DNA of 46,956 bases from a virus. Position 1 is the first letter of the stretch. Each line of letters opens with the position of its first letter. A program made the translations under genes and the position numbers. Shown piece by piece: positions 14,949 to 24,360 of the stretch. The notes under the pieces are model-generated. The model saw only the letters and a program-made list of their open reading frames with translations, ran no database searches and was not told the origin of the DNA. The stretch is from positions 1-46,956 of the IMG/VR virus record IMGVR_UViG_3300021139_002107. The stretch is one strand, 5' to 3'.

Positions 14949-17189
14949 TTGGACTTTGGATTACAATCCCTAAAAAAAGATAAGGTAGAACTACCTGAGA
15001 AACCTGCGACTGATGTAGAGAACCTGCGCCATCAGGCTATGATGGATGCCATTGCACCTTATGCCAAGAAGGTACAACAATCTAATGTCACTCCTGTGTA
15101 CATTGATTACAAGACTAGACAAACAAAACTGGTGTTGGTCATGTGTCCAGAATGGGCGCCTGACATGCCCCCGTTTAATCTAGCACGACTAAGTGGTATT
15201 GCAAAGAGTGCAGGATATGAAACACACATAATTGATCTTAACATTAAGACCTACAACATATACAGCAGTGATTGGCAACCTAATAACAAGTTACCATTTA
15301 GATTATGGGATCCTAGTGCTACTTGGCATTGGCTAGGCGATAGCTATTGGAAAGACATACATCCGTTGTTGGGTCCTTTGTTAGAACAAGCAATAGAAGA
15401 AATACTTGCACTGAACCCTGACATTGTAGGCTTTACACAATACTATACAAGCGAGCAACCAACTAACTGGATGGCCAGTGAGATCAAACGCAGAGCACCA
15501 CATATCAAACTTGCAGTCGGTGGAAGTAACGTACAAAAGGATTGGTTCAATGCTGAATCTTGTTATGACTATGTTGTCAACGGCGAAGGCGAACAGGCAT
15601 TGCTTAACATTTTGGACGAGATTGAAGAAGGCAAGTTTCCCGAGGGTCAGCAATTTATTAGACAGCCCGAGGACCAACGCATCAGCATCAATGATCTCCC
15701 TATGCCCGATTACGAAAGTATTGACTTCAGTCAGTACAGGGTTCCCAACGGTGTTAACAGCGAAATCAGTAGAGGATGTACTGCCAAATGTACATTCTGT
15801 GAAGAAACACATTTCTGGAAGTACCGTCAGAGGCAAGCAGTTGATCTTATCAAAGAGATCGAATGGCTCTACTATAACAAAGGTACAGATGTTGTTTGGT
15901 TTATTGATAGTCTTGTTAACGGAAATTTAAAAGAACTACGTGCGTTCTGTAAGGCCGTAGAAGCTAAACAATTGCCAATCCATTGGACAGGATATGCTCG
16001 GTGTGACGGACGGATGGACTTAGATTACTTTAAAGACCTAAAAGCAGGCGGTTGTATTATCCTTAACTACGGTATTGAGTCTGGTAGTCAAAAAGTATTA
16101 GACGACATGGCTAAAGGTGTTACCATTGCGGAGATGGAGCAAAACTTTAAGGATGGCAAGGAAGTTGGAGTTTTTGCTGCCACTAACTGGATTGTTGGAT
16201 TTCCTACAGAAGGGCACCAGGACTTTGCTGATACAATGACATTACTATGGCGTATACGTAACATGAATGTTAACAATATCGGTGCTGGCTTAGGTTTTGG
16301 TCTAGGACCCGAGACCATTGTAGGGCAGAATCCTGGCAAGTTTAACATTAGTGACTTCAGTTATATGAATCATTGGATTACTAAAGATTTCAAACTAGGT
16401 GGAACACATGTTATGACTCGTGTAAAAGCGTTTTACACTTTTATTGATCTAATGCGTAGAACTACCGACATGGAGTTTGGTTATCCTGTCAGAGATAAAC
16501 TCGCAAAAGAGCACTACAAGATTAAATTAAACAATATTAACAACATCAATAACGCAGTTGAGTATGAAAAATTTGATTACAACATTATCAAACCTAATAT
16601 TAATCCGTTTGCTGATTCGTTAGTAAATGAAATGTGGCCTTTCTTTAGGATGTTATGGAAAGCTAGAGGCGGATATACCGCTGAGATACATTTTAATCCT
16701 GAGATAGATCTAAAAGAGTTTGGCGACCAATATGGCCCTGGAATGTATACTGCTATCTTTAAATTTAAGATCACTGACGAAGGGTTATGGGAAGCTGACT
16801 TTGATTTTAAGTTTGATCAGATCAAACTACCTCCATATCAAGCCAAGGATCCTGATCGGTGTGGGCCATTTTACTTTCAAGACTTTACACGATTAAAAAG
16901 TAATACAGCACAACGAGCAAGGAAGTTGGCAAAACCTACATGGAGTCAGGACACAGGTAGAGACGATATGGAATACTGGGCATTGTTACAGGAAGAAGTT
17001 GTACTTAACAAAAAAACTGATTTCAGTTTTGATTACCATTATGTGGGCACAGGAGATTGGAGCAACTGGCAAGATTACGTTGTTGAAGTTTCTAATAAGT
17101 CTGCAATAGCAATTCCAGAAAAAGAAACCATGCACAAGATTCCTATCACAAGCATTAAGAAAACAGATGGAACAAGTATCACTATTTGA
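14949..17189 (+). CDS. B12-binding-type radical SAM enzyme (TTG start)
   Basis: A 746-residue protein. About residues 55-220 form a Rossmann-like cobalamin-binding-type domain (LVLVMCPEWAPDMPPFNLAR, then IVGFTQYY and LAVGGSN). The radical SAM core follows with SRGCTAKCTFC: Cys277, Cys281 and Cys284. The last 220 residues match nothing I recognise. The DxHxxG motif of bound B12 is not evident, so cobalamin may be lost or bound base-on differently. The start is TTG with AAGGAG six bases upstream inside the end of the previous gene. Relatives do methyl transfers or ring rearrangements. Confidence 0.87.
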   Translation: MDFGLQSLKKDKVELPEKPATDVENLRHQAMMDAIAPYAKKVQQSNVTPVYIDYKTRQTKLVLVMCPEWAPDMPPFNLARLSGIAKSAGYETHIIDLNIKTYNIYSSDWQPNNKLPFRLWDPSATWHWLGDSYWKDIHPLLGPLLEQAIEEILALNPDIVGFTQYYTSEQPTNWMASEIKRRAPHIKLAVGGSNVQKDWFNAESCYDYVVNGEGEQALLNILDEIEEGKFPEGQQFIRQPEDQRISINDLPMPDYESIDFSQYRVPNGVNSEISRGCTAKCTFCEETHFWKYRQRQAVDLIKEIEWLYYNKGTDVVWFIDSLVNGNLKELRAFCKAVEAKQLPIHWTGYARCDGRMDLDYFKDLKAGGCIILNYGIESGSQKVLDDMAKGVTIAEMEQNFKDGKEVGVFAATNWIVGFPTEGHQDFADTMTLLWRIRNMNVNNIGAGLGFGLGPETIVGQNPGKFNISDFSYMNHWITKDFKLGGTHVMTRVKAFYTFIDLMRRTTDMEFGYPVRDKLAKEHYKIKLNNINNINNAVEYEKFDYNIIKPNINPFADSLVNEMWPFFRMLWKARGGYTAEIHFNPEIDLKEFGDQYGPGMYTAIFKFKITDEGLWEADFDFKFDQIKLPPYQAKDPDRCGPFYFQDFTRLKSNTAQRARKLAKPTWSQDTGRDDMEYWALLQEEVVLNKKTDFSFDYHYVGTGDWSNWQDYVVEVSNKSAIAIPEKETMHKIPITSIKKTDGTSITI

Positions 17190-17769
17190 AAACGCCATAG
17201 CTGAATACTTCGGTGCTCCGTATGCTGTTGCAACTGATTGTTGCACACATGCAATTGAGTTGTGCCTTCGTTTAGTTAAACCTGCTGAACTGGTAATTCC
17301 ATATCACACATACTTGTCTATACCAATGACAGCTATGAAGTTGGATATACCTTTTAAATGGAAACTTGCATCTAGTTGGTCTTTGTGGTATGAGTTAGGT
17401 AACACAGGTATTATTGATGCTGCCACATATTGGAAAAAGGATGGATACATTCCTGGATCTTATATGTGCCTGAGCTTTCAGTTTAAAAAACATTTGAACT
17501 TAGGACGCGGAGGTGTTATACTAACTGATAACCCTACGTCTGCGGATGTATTGCGTAAAATGGTATATGATGGTAGGACTAGAGATTTGCCTTGGGCAGA
17601 GCAAAATGTTGATACGTTGGGCTATCACTATTATATGACACCTGAGACAGCAACGTTGGGCTTAGAAAAATTAGAACAAGCAAAGCAAACTCTGCCTAGG
17701 ATATGGAGTTATAAAGATTATCCTGACTTGAGAAAAATGGAAGTATTCAATAATGTTGAGCAAGAATGA
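17167..17769 (+). CDS. Half-length DegT/DnrJ/EryC1-like aminotransferase
   Basis: This is a PLP-dependent sugar aminotransferase relative of only 200 residues, against about 370-400 usually. Residues 8-40 (ENAIAEYFGAPYAVATDCCT) match the family N-terminal part. SFQFKKHLNLGRGGVILTD holds the PLP lysine: by the S-F-x-x-x-K spacing this is Lys108. About 80 residues before the lysine and the C-terminal small domain are missing. It may be a minimal enzyme, an inactive binding protein, or half of a complex. It overlaps both neighbours, so it is not simply a decayed gene. The sugar substrate is unknown. Confidence 0.78.
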   Translation: MEQVSLFENAIAEYFGAPYAVATDCCTHAIELCLRLVKPAELVIPYHTYLSIPMTAMKLDIPFKWKLASSWSLWYELGNTGIIDAATYWKKDGYIPGSYMCLSFQFKKHLNLGRGGVILTDNPTSADVLRKMVYDGRTRDLPWAEQNVDTLGYHYYMTPETATLGLEKLEQAKQTLPRIWSYKDYPDLRKMEVFNNVEQE

Positions 17770-18733
17770 GTGGGATCCGTTACAAACCGTAATTGTAGGA
17801 ATTGCAGATGATGCAAGGGTCCCTGCCATTGACGAAAGTTTACGTTATGTAAATTATGCAGATAAGAAGCATAATCGAGGCATTAGAGTAGGTCCTTATC
17901 CATCTCAAGTAATAGAAGAAGCCAACGAAGATTTAGAAAAGTTTTGTAGTTTTCTACGTAAGGAAAATGTAGAAGTACTTCGCCCTGATAAAAATGTAGT
18001 TCCTGAATATTATAACTATTGTCCTAGAGATACCGTACTGGTACACGATAGTAAAATTATTGCTACACCTAATCCGTTACGTGCTAGGAAACACGAGTAC
18101 CAAGCAATGATGACTCACTTAGAACAATACGGAGAAGTAACGGTTCTAGATTGTAACCAATCTAACGAACTATATGAACCTAAGTGTTTAGGCAATCCTA
18201 AAGTGCTTGCCCTAACAGAATATGAGCCTGCATTTGATGCTGCCAATATCTTACGTGCTAATGATGATTTATATTACCTAGTAAGTAATAGTGGTAATAA
18301 AGCAGGTGGAAGATTATTGCAAGAACAATTTCCGGATAAACGTGTACACATGCTTGAAGGCATTTATAGTTACATGCACCTAGATAGCACAATTGCTCTG
18401 CTACGTGAAGGACTGATGTTGTTAAATCCTAGTCGCATTAAAGATGTAATGATATTACCTAAGCCATTGCGTAACTGGGATGTCATATGGTGTCCTGAAC
18501 CTGTAGACATTGGACACTTTCCTAATTATTGTAATGCCAGTATCTGGATCAATATGAACTTGTTCAGTGTTAGCCCTAACCTAGTGGCGTTAGAAGAAAA
18601 TCAAGACAATCTACGTAAAGAATTAGAAAAACATAAAATAGATTGTGCCATGCTACCAATGCGTCACCAACGTACATTAGGTGGCGGGTTTCATTGTGTA
18701 ACTTTAGATATAGAGAGGGACCACAATGGCTAA
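17753..18733 (+). CDS. Glycine amidinotransferase homologue
   Basis: The 326-residue protein matches the L-arginine:glycine amidinotransferase fold, which moves an amidino group from arginine to an amine. All three triad residues are visible: Asp162 in PAFDAANILR, His209 in YMHLDST and Cys315 in LGGGFHCVTLD. NYCPRDTV near residue 90 is also family-typical. It is shorter than animal AGAT (about 420) because it lacks the targeting N-terminus. Beside an aminotransferase and sugar enzymes, an amino-sugar or other amine is a plausible acceptor; that is inference. It overlaps both neighbouring genes. Confidence 0.92.
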   Translation: MLSKNEWDPLQTVIVGIADDARVPAIDESLRYVNYADKKHNRGIRVGPYPSQVIEEANEDLEKFCSFLRKENVEVLRPDKNVVPEYYNYCPRDTVLVHDSKIIATPNPLRARKHEYQAMMTHLEQYGEVTVLDCNQSNELYEPKCLGNPKVLALTEYEPAFDAANILRANDDLYYLVSNSGNKAGGRLLQEQFPDKRVHMLEGIYSYMHLDSTIALLREGLMLLNPSRIKDVMILPKPLRNWDVIWCPEPVDIGHFPNYCNASIWINMNLFSVSPNLVALEENQDNLRKELEKHKIDCAMLPMRHQRTLGGGFHCVTLDIERDHNG

Positions 18734-21632
18734 ATGGAAACGAGGCAACATAGGAAGATTCTGGGAGCCAGTTGACTATCGGGATTTAAACTATGTAAAA
18801 CAACTAACTCCGGCAATTAACGGAGAAGTTTGGGATGATAGTTCATACGGATGGGTTTACGATAATCGTAACCCTATGCCCTCATGGATAGGATACTTTG
18901 AAGGCATGTTTGGATTAAAGAATCAAACATTCTCTTTCTATAAAATGCAGCCAGGCGAAGTTATGCCTGTACACATTGATCATTATAGAACTTATCAAAA
19001 GTTGTTTGATGTAGAATATAGAGATGTCCGTAGAGTTCTTGTTATGTTAGAGAATTGGAAACCTGGACACTATTTAGAAATTGACGGAGTTGGCATTGTT
19101 AACTGGGTTGCAGGTGATTGGTTCATGTGGGAAAGCGATACTCCTCATTCGGCAGCAAACATTGGTACTGACAACAGATATACTTTACAAATAACAGGAC
19201 AGGCTGCTGTTGATTCCTTTACATCGTGGGCTAGATTGTACGCCTATAACATTCCAGGACGACCAGTAGAAAAGGGAAACTTTATTATCAATAGAATTCT
19301 AACAAGGATTTCTAAAAAAGAAAAAGAATTGCCGTTGTATGTGTACGGATACAATCAACGAATTAAAGAATTAGATAGTATAAACCACGACAAAGAAACT
19401 ATTGACTATTTGAATAAGGTTGGTATAAACATATATCTGTACGAACCTTTGTGTGTGTACTCTATTTGGAAACCAGTTAGACAAATGGGATTCTATGGAG
19501 AGTACAAACATAATCATAAACATGAGTATCTAAGAGCCGATGAGTTAGATAGTATTATAGATTATTCAGATAGGAACGGGCTAACAAACATAACGGTACA
19601 TACAGGAGACTACAATGCTGATGTTGTTTATGAACCTAGGTACTGGCCTTTAAAAATTATATGTGATGATTTGTTTCTAAGACTTCCTCCGAACTTTCCT
19701 GAACTGATGAAGGTCCCTGGAGAAGATGCTAAGTTTACTAAAAAGTTTATATGTCTAAATTGGAGATATACACTTCACAGACATATTATCGCAGCCTACT
19801 TATCTACCAATAGCTCTACAAATCTTACTTGGTATTACAAGTCGGATATAGGTAACATATTCAATCCTCTAATGTGGACTGATTCTGTCACATGGAATAA
19901 TCTATATCCTAAACAATATGAAAAATTAGTTGCAGGATTAGCAACATTGAATAAGAACGCACCTTACATATTAGATTGTGATATTAAAGAAGCTACACTT
20001 ATTCCTGATAACTATCCTATTACCGGATATCCAAACGCACAAAATAAGGAAACACATCCTTTAGATCCTAAGAGTGATTTGAGAACAGGAAACATTGAAG
20101 ACTTTTACAATGATTCGTTTTGTGATATAGTAACAGAATCTAGATTTGCACAACCTACAGGAAACTACAGCGAAAAAGTATATCAGCCGATGTACTACAG
20201 AAAACCATTTGTATTGGTAGCACCTCCTTACACTTTAAAATATTTAAAAGAACAAGGATTTAAAACATTTAGTGACTTTTGGGATGAGTCGTATGATGAA
20301 GAAGAAGATCATCAACACAGAATTTTTAAGATACTAGAAGTTGTTGAATACATTAACTCTAAAAATATTACAGAACTACAAGAGATGTATGCGAATATGC
20401 AAAGTATTTTAGAACATAACAAAAAATTATTTGAACAGAAAGTAAAACCTATGAAAACAGCAGCAATGATTGGGCTAGGCAAATTAGGATTGCCATGTGC
20501 CGAAGTAATGGCAGAACATTATTTGGTTAGCGGATATGATATCGATTTAATATCATCTAAATCAGTTAACGTTAAGACTACCTTAAGAGAGGCAGTTGCA
20601 GGTAGAGATATTATATTTGTTGCGGCACCTACACCGCATGATCCTGCATACGGTGGGGAAACTCCAGCTAATGATTTGCCAGCAAAAGATTTTGACTACA
20701 GCATAGTAGAAAACATCTTAACAGAACTTAACAAGTATGTAGATAAAAACCAACTTGTTGTGTTAATAAGTACGGTGCTACCTGGAACCGTACGCACTAG
20801 ATTGAAACCCTGCATCACTAATGCTCGCTTTATTTACAACCCTTACCTTATTGCTATGGGTACGGTTAAGTGGGATATGGTAAATCCTGAAATGGTAATC
20901 ATTGGAACAGAAGATGGCAGCACTACAGGAGATGCACAAGAGCTAATTGAGTTTTATAAACCTTTTATGCAGAACAATCCTCGATACGAAGTTGGTACAT
21001 GGGATGAAGCAGAAGCAATCAAAATCTTTTACAATACATTTATCAGTGCCAAGATTGCATTAGTTAACATGATTCAAGATGTTGCAGAGATAAACGGTAA
21101 CATGAATGTGGATGTTGTAACAAATGCGTTGTCAAAGAGTACACATAGAATCACAGGTCCTGCATATATGAAAGCAGGAATGGGTGACGGTGGTGCTTGT
21201 CATCCACGCGACAATATTGCGCTACGTTATCTATCTGAAAGATTAGAGTTAGGATATGATATCTTTGGAACTATCACACATAGCAGAGAAGTACAAGCAG
21301 AACGTTTGGCTAAGAAATGTTTAGAGTACGGTAAAAAAGTATGTATCGTAGGCAAGGCATATAAACCAGGAGTCCCTTACACATATGGTAGTCCTAGTAT
21401 GTTAGTAGGACATTATATCGAACAGCAGGGCGGTGAAGTTACTTACTATGATAAGAACACAGGTGAATTAGATTTAGCAATTGACAGCACTGAAGTTTAC
21501 TTAATAGGGTATATCGAAGATTGGGTTAAAGAATTAGAATTTCCTAAAACTGCTACTATCGTAGATCCGTGGAGAACATTAACAGATTGCGGTGCAAAAG
21601 TTATTCATTATGGTAATACCCGAGAAAAATGA
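18726..21632 (+). CDS. Three-domain fusion: 2OG oxygenase, GT-like domain, UDP-sugar dehydrogenase
   Basis: A 968-residue fusion. Residues about 1-175 look like an aspartyl/asparaginyl beta-hydroxylase-type 2-oxoglutarate/Fe(II) oxygenase: His83-x-Asp85 (HIDHY), distal His141 (TPHSAAN), and RYTLQITG for the co-substrate. About 340-575 is the glycosyltransferase-like domain shared with five other genes here (KFICLNWRYTLHRH; E471 in TESRF; YSEKVYQP; GFKTFSDFWDESYD). From Met576 to the end is a UDP-glucose/GDP-mannose dehydrogenase: GLGKLGLP for NAD and catalytic Cys825 in GGACHPRDN. No frameshift or internal ribosome binding site is visible at the junctions. It would make a uronic-type sugar nucleotide and act on a shared substrate. 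Confidence 0.88.
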   Translation: MAKWKRGNIGRFWEPVDYRDLNYVKQLTPAINGEVWDDSSYGWVYDNRNPMPSWIGYFEGMFGLKNQTFSFYKMQPGEVMPVHIDHYRTYQKLFDVEYRDVRRVLVMLENWKPGHYLEIDGVGIVNWVAGDWFMWESDTPHSAANIGTDNRYTLQITGQAAVDSFTSWARLYAYNIPGRPVEKGNFIINRILTRISKKEKELPLYVYGYNQRIKELDSINHDKETIDYLNKVGINIYLYEPLCVYSIWKPVRQMGFYGEYKHNHKHEYLRADELDSIIDYSDRNGLTNITVHTGDYNADVVYEPRYWPLKIICDDLFLRLPPNFPELMKVPGEDAKFTKKFICLNWRYTLHRHIIAAYLSTNSSTNLTWYYKSDIGNIFNPLMWTDSVTWNNLYPKQYEKLVAGLATLNKNAPYILDCDIKEATLIPDNYPITGYPNAQNKETHPLDPKSDLRTGNIEDFYNDSFCDIVTESRFAQPTGNYSEKVYQPMYYRKPFVLVAPPYTLKYLKEQGFKTFSDFWDESYDEEEDHQHRIFKILEVVEYINSKNITELQEMYANMQSILEHNKKLFEQKVKPMKTAAMIGLGKLGLPCAEVMAEHYLVSGYDIDLISSKSVNVKTTLREAVAGRDIIFVAAPTPHDPAYGGETPANDLPAKDFDYSIVENILTELNKYVDKNQLVVLISTVLPGTVRTRLKPCITNARFIYNPYLIAMGTVKWDMVNPEMVIIGTEDGSTTGDAQELIEFYKPFMQNNPRYEVGTWDEAEAIKIFYNTFISAKIALVNMIQDVAEINGNMNVDVVTNALSKSTHRITGPAYMKAGMGDGGACHPRDNIALRYLSERLELGYDIFGTITHSREVQAERLAKKCLEYGKKVCIVGKAYKPGVPYTYGSPSMLVGHYIEQQGGEVTYYDKNTGELDLAIDSTEVYLIGYIEDWVKELEFPKTATIVDPWRTLTDCGAKVIHYGNTREK

Positions 21633-22384
21633 AAGAACCTATTCTATTAATTTCTGGATGTAGTCATGCATCTGGCTGTGAAATAGATGGCACAGCAGAT
21701 AGTGAACATAATCGAAACCATAGCTTTGGTAATGTACTTGCGGCTAAATTAGGTCGCCGGCCGATTAACATTGCCCTTAGCGGATCTAGCAATCAAGGCA
21801 TTGCTAGAACTACACTAGAGTGGTATACAAAGTGTTACGATCCTAACACAATGGATCTAATGGTTCTAGTTGCTTGGTCCGAAAGCACACGTATGGAAAT
21901 ACCCATGACTCGTCCTACTCACTACGAAGAATGGAATGCTTCGAGTGATTTTCTTTCTAAACTATCTCAAGGATTCTTTAGAGTTAATTTTGGATACAAG
22001 GGCACACACAAAGAAGAACAGGAAATGATTGCTAGGTGCCATAACTTTATGGTAGATCCTATGAATCAAGTTTACCTAGAAACTATCAGCGCCTGTATGG
22101 TTTTAAAAATGCAATACTTTTTTAAATTAAACAGCATTCCTTATTTGATGTGCAACACTATGCACATGTTTAGTGAAGATGAGCATTTAGATTTCTACCT
22201 TTCTCAAATTGATCAGACACACTATTATATGATGAAAGATGAAAAGGAAAGTTTCTATTGGAAATATGATGCATTGGGATATAAAAATCGACAGGCTACC
22301 TATTGGCATCACGACGAAATACCTCATGAGCTATTTGCTAACGAGCTGTTAGCGTTTGCTAATAAATACGCAGTTAATGATTAA
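21629..22384 (+). CDS. SGNH-hydrolase-like protein
   Basis: The 251-residue protein starts with LLISGCSHASGCEIDG, the block-I serine motif of SGNH/GDSL-type esterases in a GCSxxxG form, followed by LSGSSNQGIARTTLEW (block II-III) and DEIPHELFANE near the end, which could hold the catalytic Asp/His. Such enzymes in glycan loci often add or remove acetyl groups. It is distantly similar to the genes at 32832 and 33728. The ATG overlaps the upstream stop (ATGA). Confidence 0.65.
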   Translation: MKEPILLISGCSHASGCEIDGTADSEHNRNHSFGNVLAAKLGRRPINIALSGSSNQGIARTTLEWYTKCYDPNTMDLMVLVAWSESTRMEIPMTRPTHYEEWNASSDFLSKLSQGFFRVNFGYKGTHKEEQEMIARCHNFMVDPMNQVYLETISACMVLKMQYFFKLNSIPYLMCNTMHMFSEDEHLDFYLSQIDQTHYYMMKDEKESFYWKYDALGYKNRQATYWHHDEIPHELFANELLAFANKYAVND

Positions 22385-22387
22385 TGT

Positions 22388-23815
22388 ATGAAACCTAAAT
22401 TACCCTTTTTTTACGACTACGTTTTACCTAATTTCTTGTTGCCCAATGCGCTACCTATAGAAATGGGCGTTGTCAATTACATCCACACTCAATTTTCAAA
22501 CAGGCTAACGTCGGAAAGTTTCTTCGATGATGACTTAGACAGCCACTCTAGCCCTTTTAAAAAGTTATTTGGTAACAGCCTAGGAGATATGCCTCAAAGT
22601 TTATTATGGGGCGGCTCACACCTAAACATGCCTTGCTTTTCTCATAGAGTTAAAATCTACGAAGATAGCGTATATTTTGGTAAAAGGAATCTTCCCGAGA
22701 ACGGATATAATAGATACATTTACCCTATCAAAGTTACCCTGCACTTTTCTAGATTTACTGGAACCGATCAAGTAGGAAGTAAATTAAATGGCGAATACTT
22801 CTGGAAGCATATCAGTGAAGATGTGTTAAAAGATCTACGTGCAAATAAAGCAATTGTATTTTTAGATTGGTCCAACGAAAACTTCATCGAACAAGGTGAT
22901 TATGTTAACCTACACAATGCAATAAAGTATAGTGGAATTCCTAAAGAAAGTATTATTCTTTCAGTCAATAGTTTTAATGCTCAACAGGTATACGAAAATT
23001 GGTTTAGACCCGAAGAACAATGTCTGCAGGTGCGTAACTTACCTTTTATTATAAATCAAATTTCCTACTTCTATGCATCTAACCCTGATGTAATGATTAG
23101 TGAAGATAGATTTAAATCAAGCAAAGATACTATAAGAAATAATTACTTTGTCTTTCCTATTAGACGAGGCAGAGATCATAGATATGCGATGTTGTTTAAG
23201 TTTATGACAGATGGTGTAATAGATAAAGCAGACTGGTCGTGTCTAGATCCTGTACCGTTTGAACAAGCATTCTCTCGTGCTTCATCAATTAACATGAGAT
23301 ATGATAGAGAGATATCTAAAAATGGTTACGCTATGGTTCCTAAAAGTCTACAAAAAGAAGGCGGTAGTACTTTTAGCTCTGTAGCAGGATGGAATGATCA
23401 ACACAGCGAACCCAACGCTAATGCTTATTTCTATGTTGCGACTGAAACTTACGTGCATGGTGTTTATAAATCTATGACTGAAAAAGTTTTCAAGCCTATT
23501 GCAAACTTTAATCCATTCTTATTGGTATCCTTTCCGGGCGCTTTACAAGAGCTTCGCAACTTAGGCTTTAAAACATTTGACGGATTTATTGACGAGAGTT
23601 ATGACAATGAGCCCGATACTTCAAAAAGATTAGATATGATTTCTAATGAAGTAAACCGATTATGTGCTATGGGCAAAGACGAGATACACAACTGGTATTG
23701 GAAAATGGAAGATATACTAGTACACAATCGTAACAAACTAATGTCATTGTATCTGCAAGAACAGCATAGCCAAAACTTTATAGAATATCTACACGCAAAG
23801 GCAAGGAACGCATAA
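22388..23815 (+). CDS. Glycosyltransferase-like paralogue (475 aa)
   Basis: The C-terminal 120 residues carry the shared signature of this window: ATETYVHG, MTEKVFKPI, PFLLVSFPGALQELRNLGFK, IDESYD, then EIHNWYWKMEDILVHN. The VTE/EN-x-EK pattern followed by a proline and a PFxxxG resembles the donor-binding end of GT10 (fucosyltransferase) proteins, so a glycosyltransferase role is my inference. The N-terminal 330 residues are diverged from the paralogues. It starts four bases after the SGNH-like gene. Confidence 0.65.
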   Translation: MKPKLPFFYDYVLPNFLLPNALPIEMGVVNYIHTQFSNRLTSESFFDDDLDSHSSPFKKLFGNSLGDMPQSLLWGGSHLNMPCFSHRVKIYEDSVYFGKRNLPENGYNRYIYPIKVTLHFSRFTGTDQVGSKLNGEYFWKHISEDVLKDLRANKAIVFLDWSNENFIEQGDYVNLHNAIKYSGIPKESIILSVNSFNAQQVYENWFRPEEQCLQVRNLPFIINQISYFYASNPDVMISEDRFKSSKDTIRNNYFVFPIRRGRDHRYAMLFKFMTDGVIDKADWSCLDPVPFEQAFSRASSINMRYDREISKNGYAMVPKSLQKEGGSTFSSVAGWNDQHSEPNANAYFYVATETYVHGVYKSMTEKVFKPIANFNPFLLVSFPGALQELRNLGFKTFDGFIDESYDNEPDTSKRLDMISNEVNRLCAMGKDEIHNWYWKMEDILVHNRNKLMSLYLQEQHSQNFIEYLHAKARNA

Positions 23816-24360
23816 TGAATTACAAATACGGTAAATGGAATCAGTTTGACATTTCGTATCTAAAAAAATTCGATATTGAAGTTCCTGTATATACTCCTAG
23901 TGTGTACAGAGAATACAGGGGAGAGATATTTACAACGTATCATTCTACGGATCACCCTGTTAACAAAAGAATGCCTACGGATGTTTCTGTACACGGACGA
24001 TTCAGCAAATCCTATAAAGGTGTACTACGAGGACTACATTACGATGATAAGACTTGGAAATTAGTACAAGCAGTGGTAGGGGACATATACCTAGTTGTGC
24101 TCGATGTGCGAGAAGGTAGCAGTACATATGGACAATGGGAGTCTTATATTATCAGTGAACGCACACGGGACCAGGTATTAGTTCCTCCAGGATTTGCCAA
24201 CGGACATTTTGCGTTAACTGATTGCATATTTCACTATAACTTATTCTACCAAGGAGACTATGTAGATGAAAATGCACAGGGTGTCATTAAATGGAATGAC
24301 CCTAGATTTAATATTGAGTGGCCAACTGATATGCCTATTTTACAAAAGAGAGACAGATGA
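23815..24360 (+). CDS. rfbC: dTDP-4-dehydrorhamnose 3,5-epimerase-like (RmlC) protein
   Basis: This 181-residue cupin matches RmlC, which epimerises C3 and C5 of dTDP-4-keto-6-deoxyglucose. Typical motifs are FSKSYKGVLRGLHYDD (catalytic His in RGLH), VGDIYLVVLDVREGS, and VLVPPGFANGHFALTD, followed by NDPRFNIEWP. The length is normal. No RmlA, RmlB or RmlD partner with a full motif set is seen, so the substrate may come from the host or differ. The ATG shares its A with the previous stop. Confidence 0.88.
   Translation: MNYKYGKWNQFDISYLKKFDIEVPVYTPSVYREYRGEIFTTYHSTDHPVNKRMPTDVSVHGRFSKSYKGVLRGLHYDDKTWKLVQAVVGDIYLVVLDVREGSSTYGQWESYIISERTRDQVLVPPGFANGHFALTDCIFHYNLFYQGDYVDENAQGVIKWNDPRFNIEWPTDMPILQKRDR

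Noticed and set aside
10133-17189. A RiPP (modified peptide) system built on the radical SAM genes
   Set aside because: No small precursor peptide, protease or transporter gene lies nearby; every gap is too short. It remains possible with a precursor elsewhere.
20451-21632. A separate UDP-sugar dehydrogenase gene starting at 20451
   Set aside because: The frame is open through the junction and no ribosome binding site precedes the internal Met, so a fusion is simpler.
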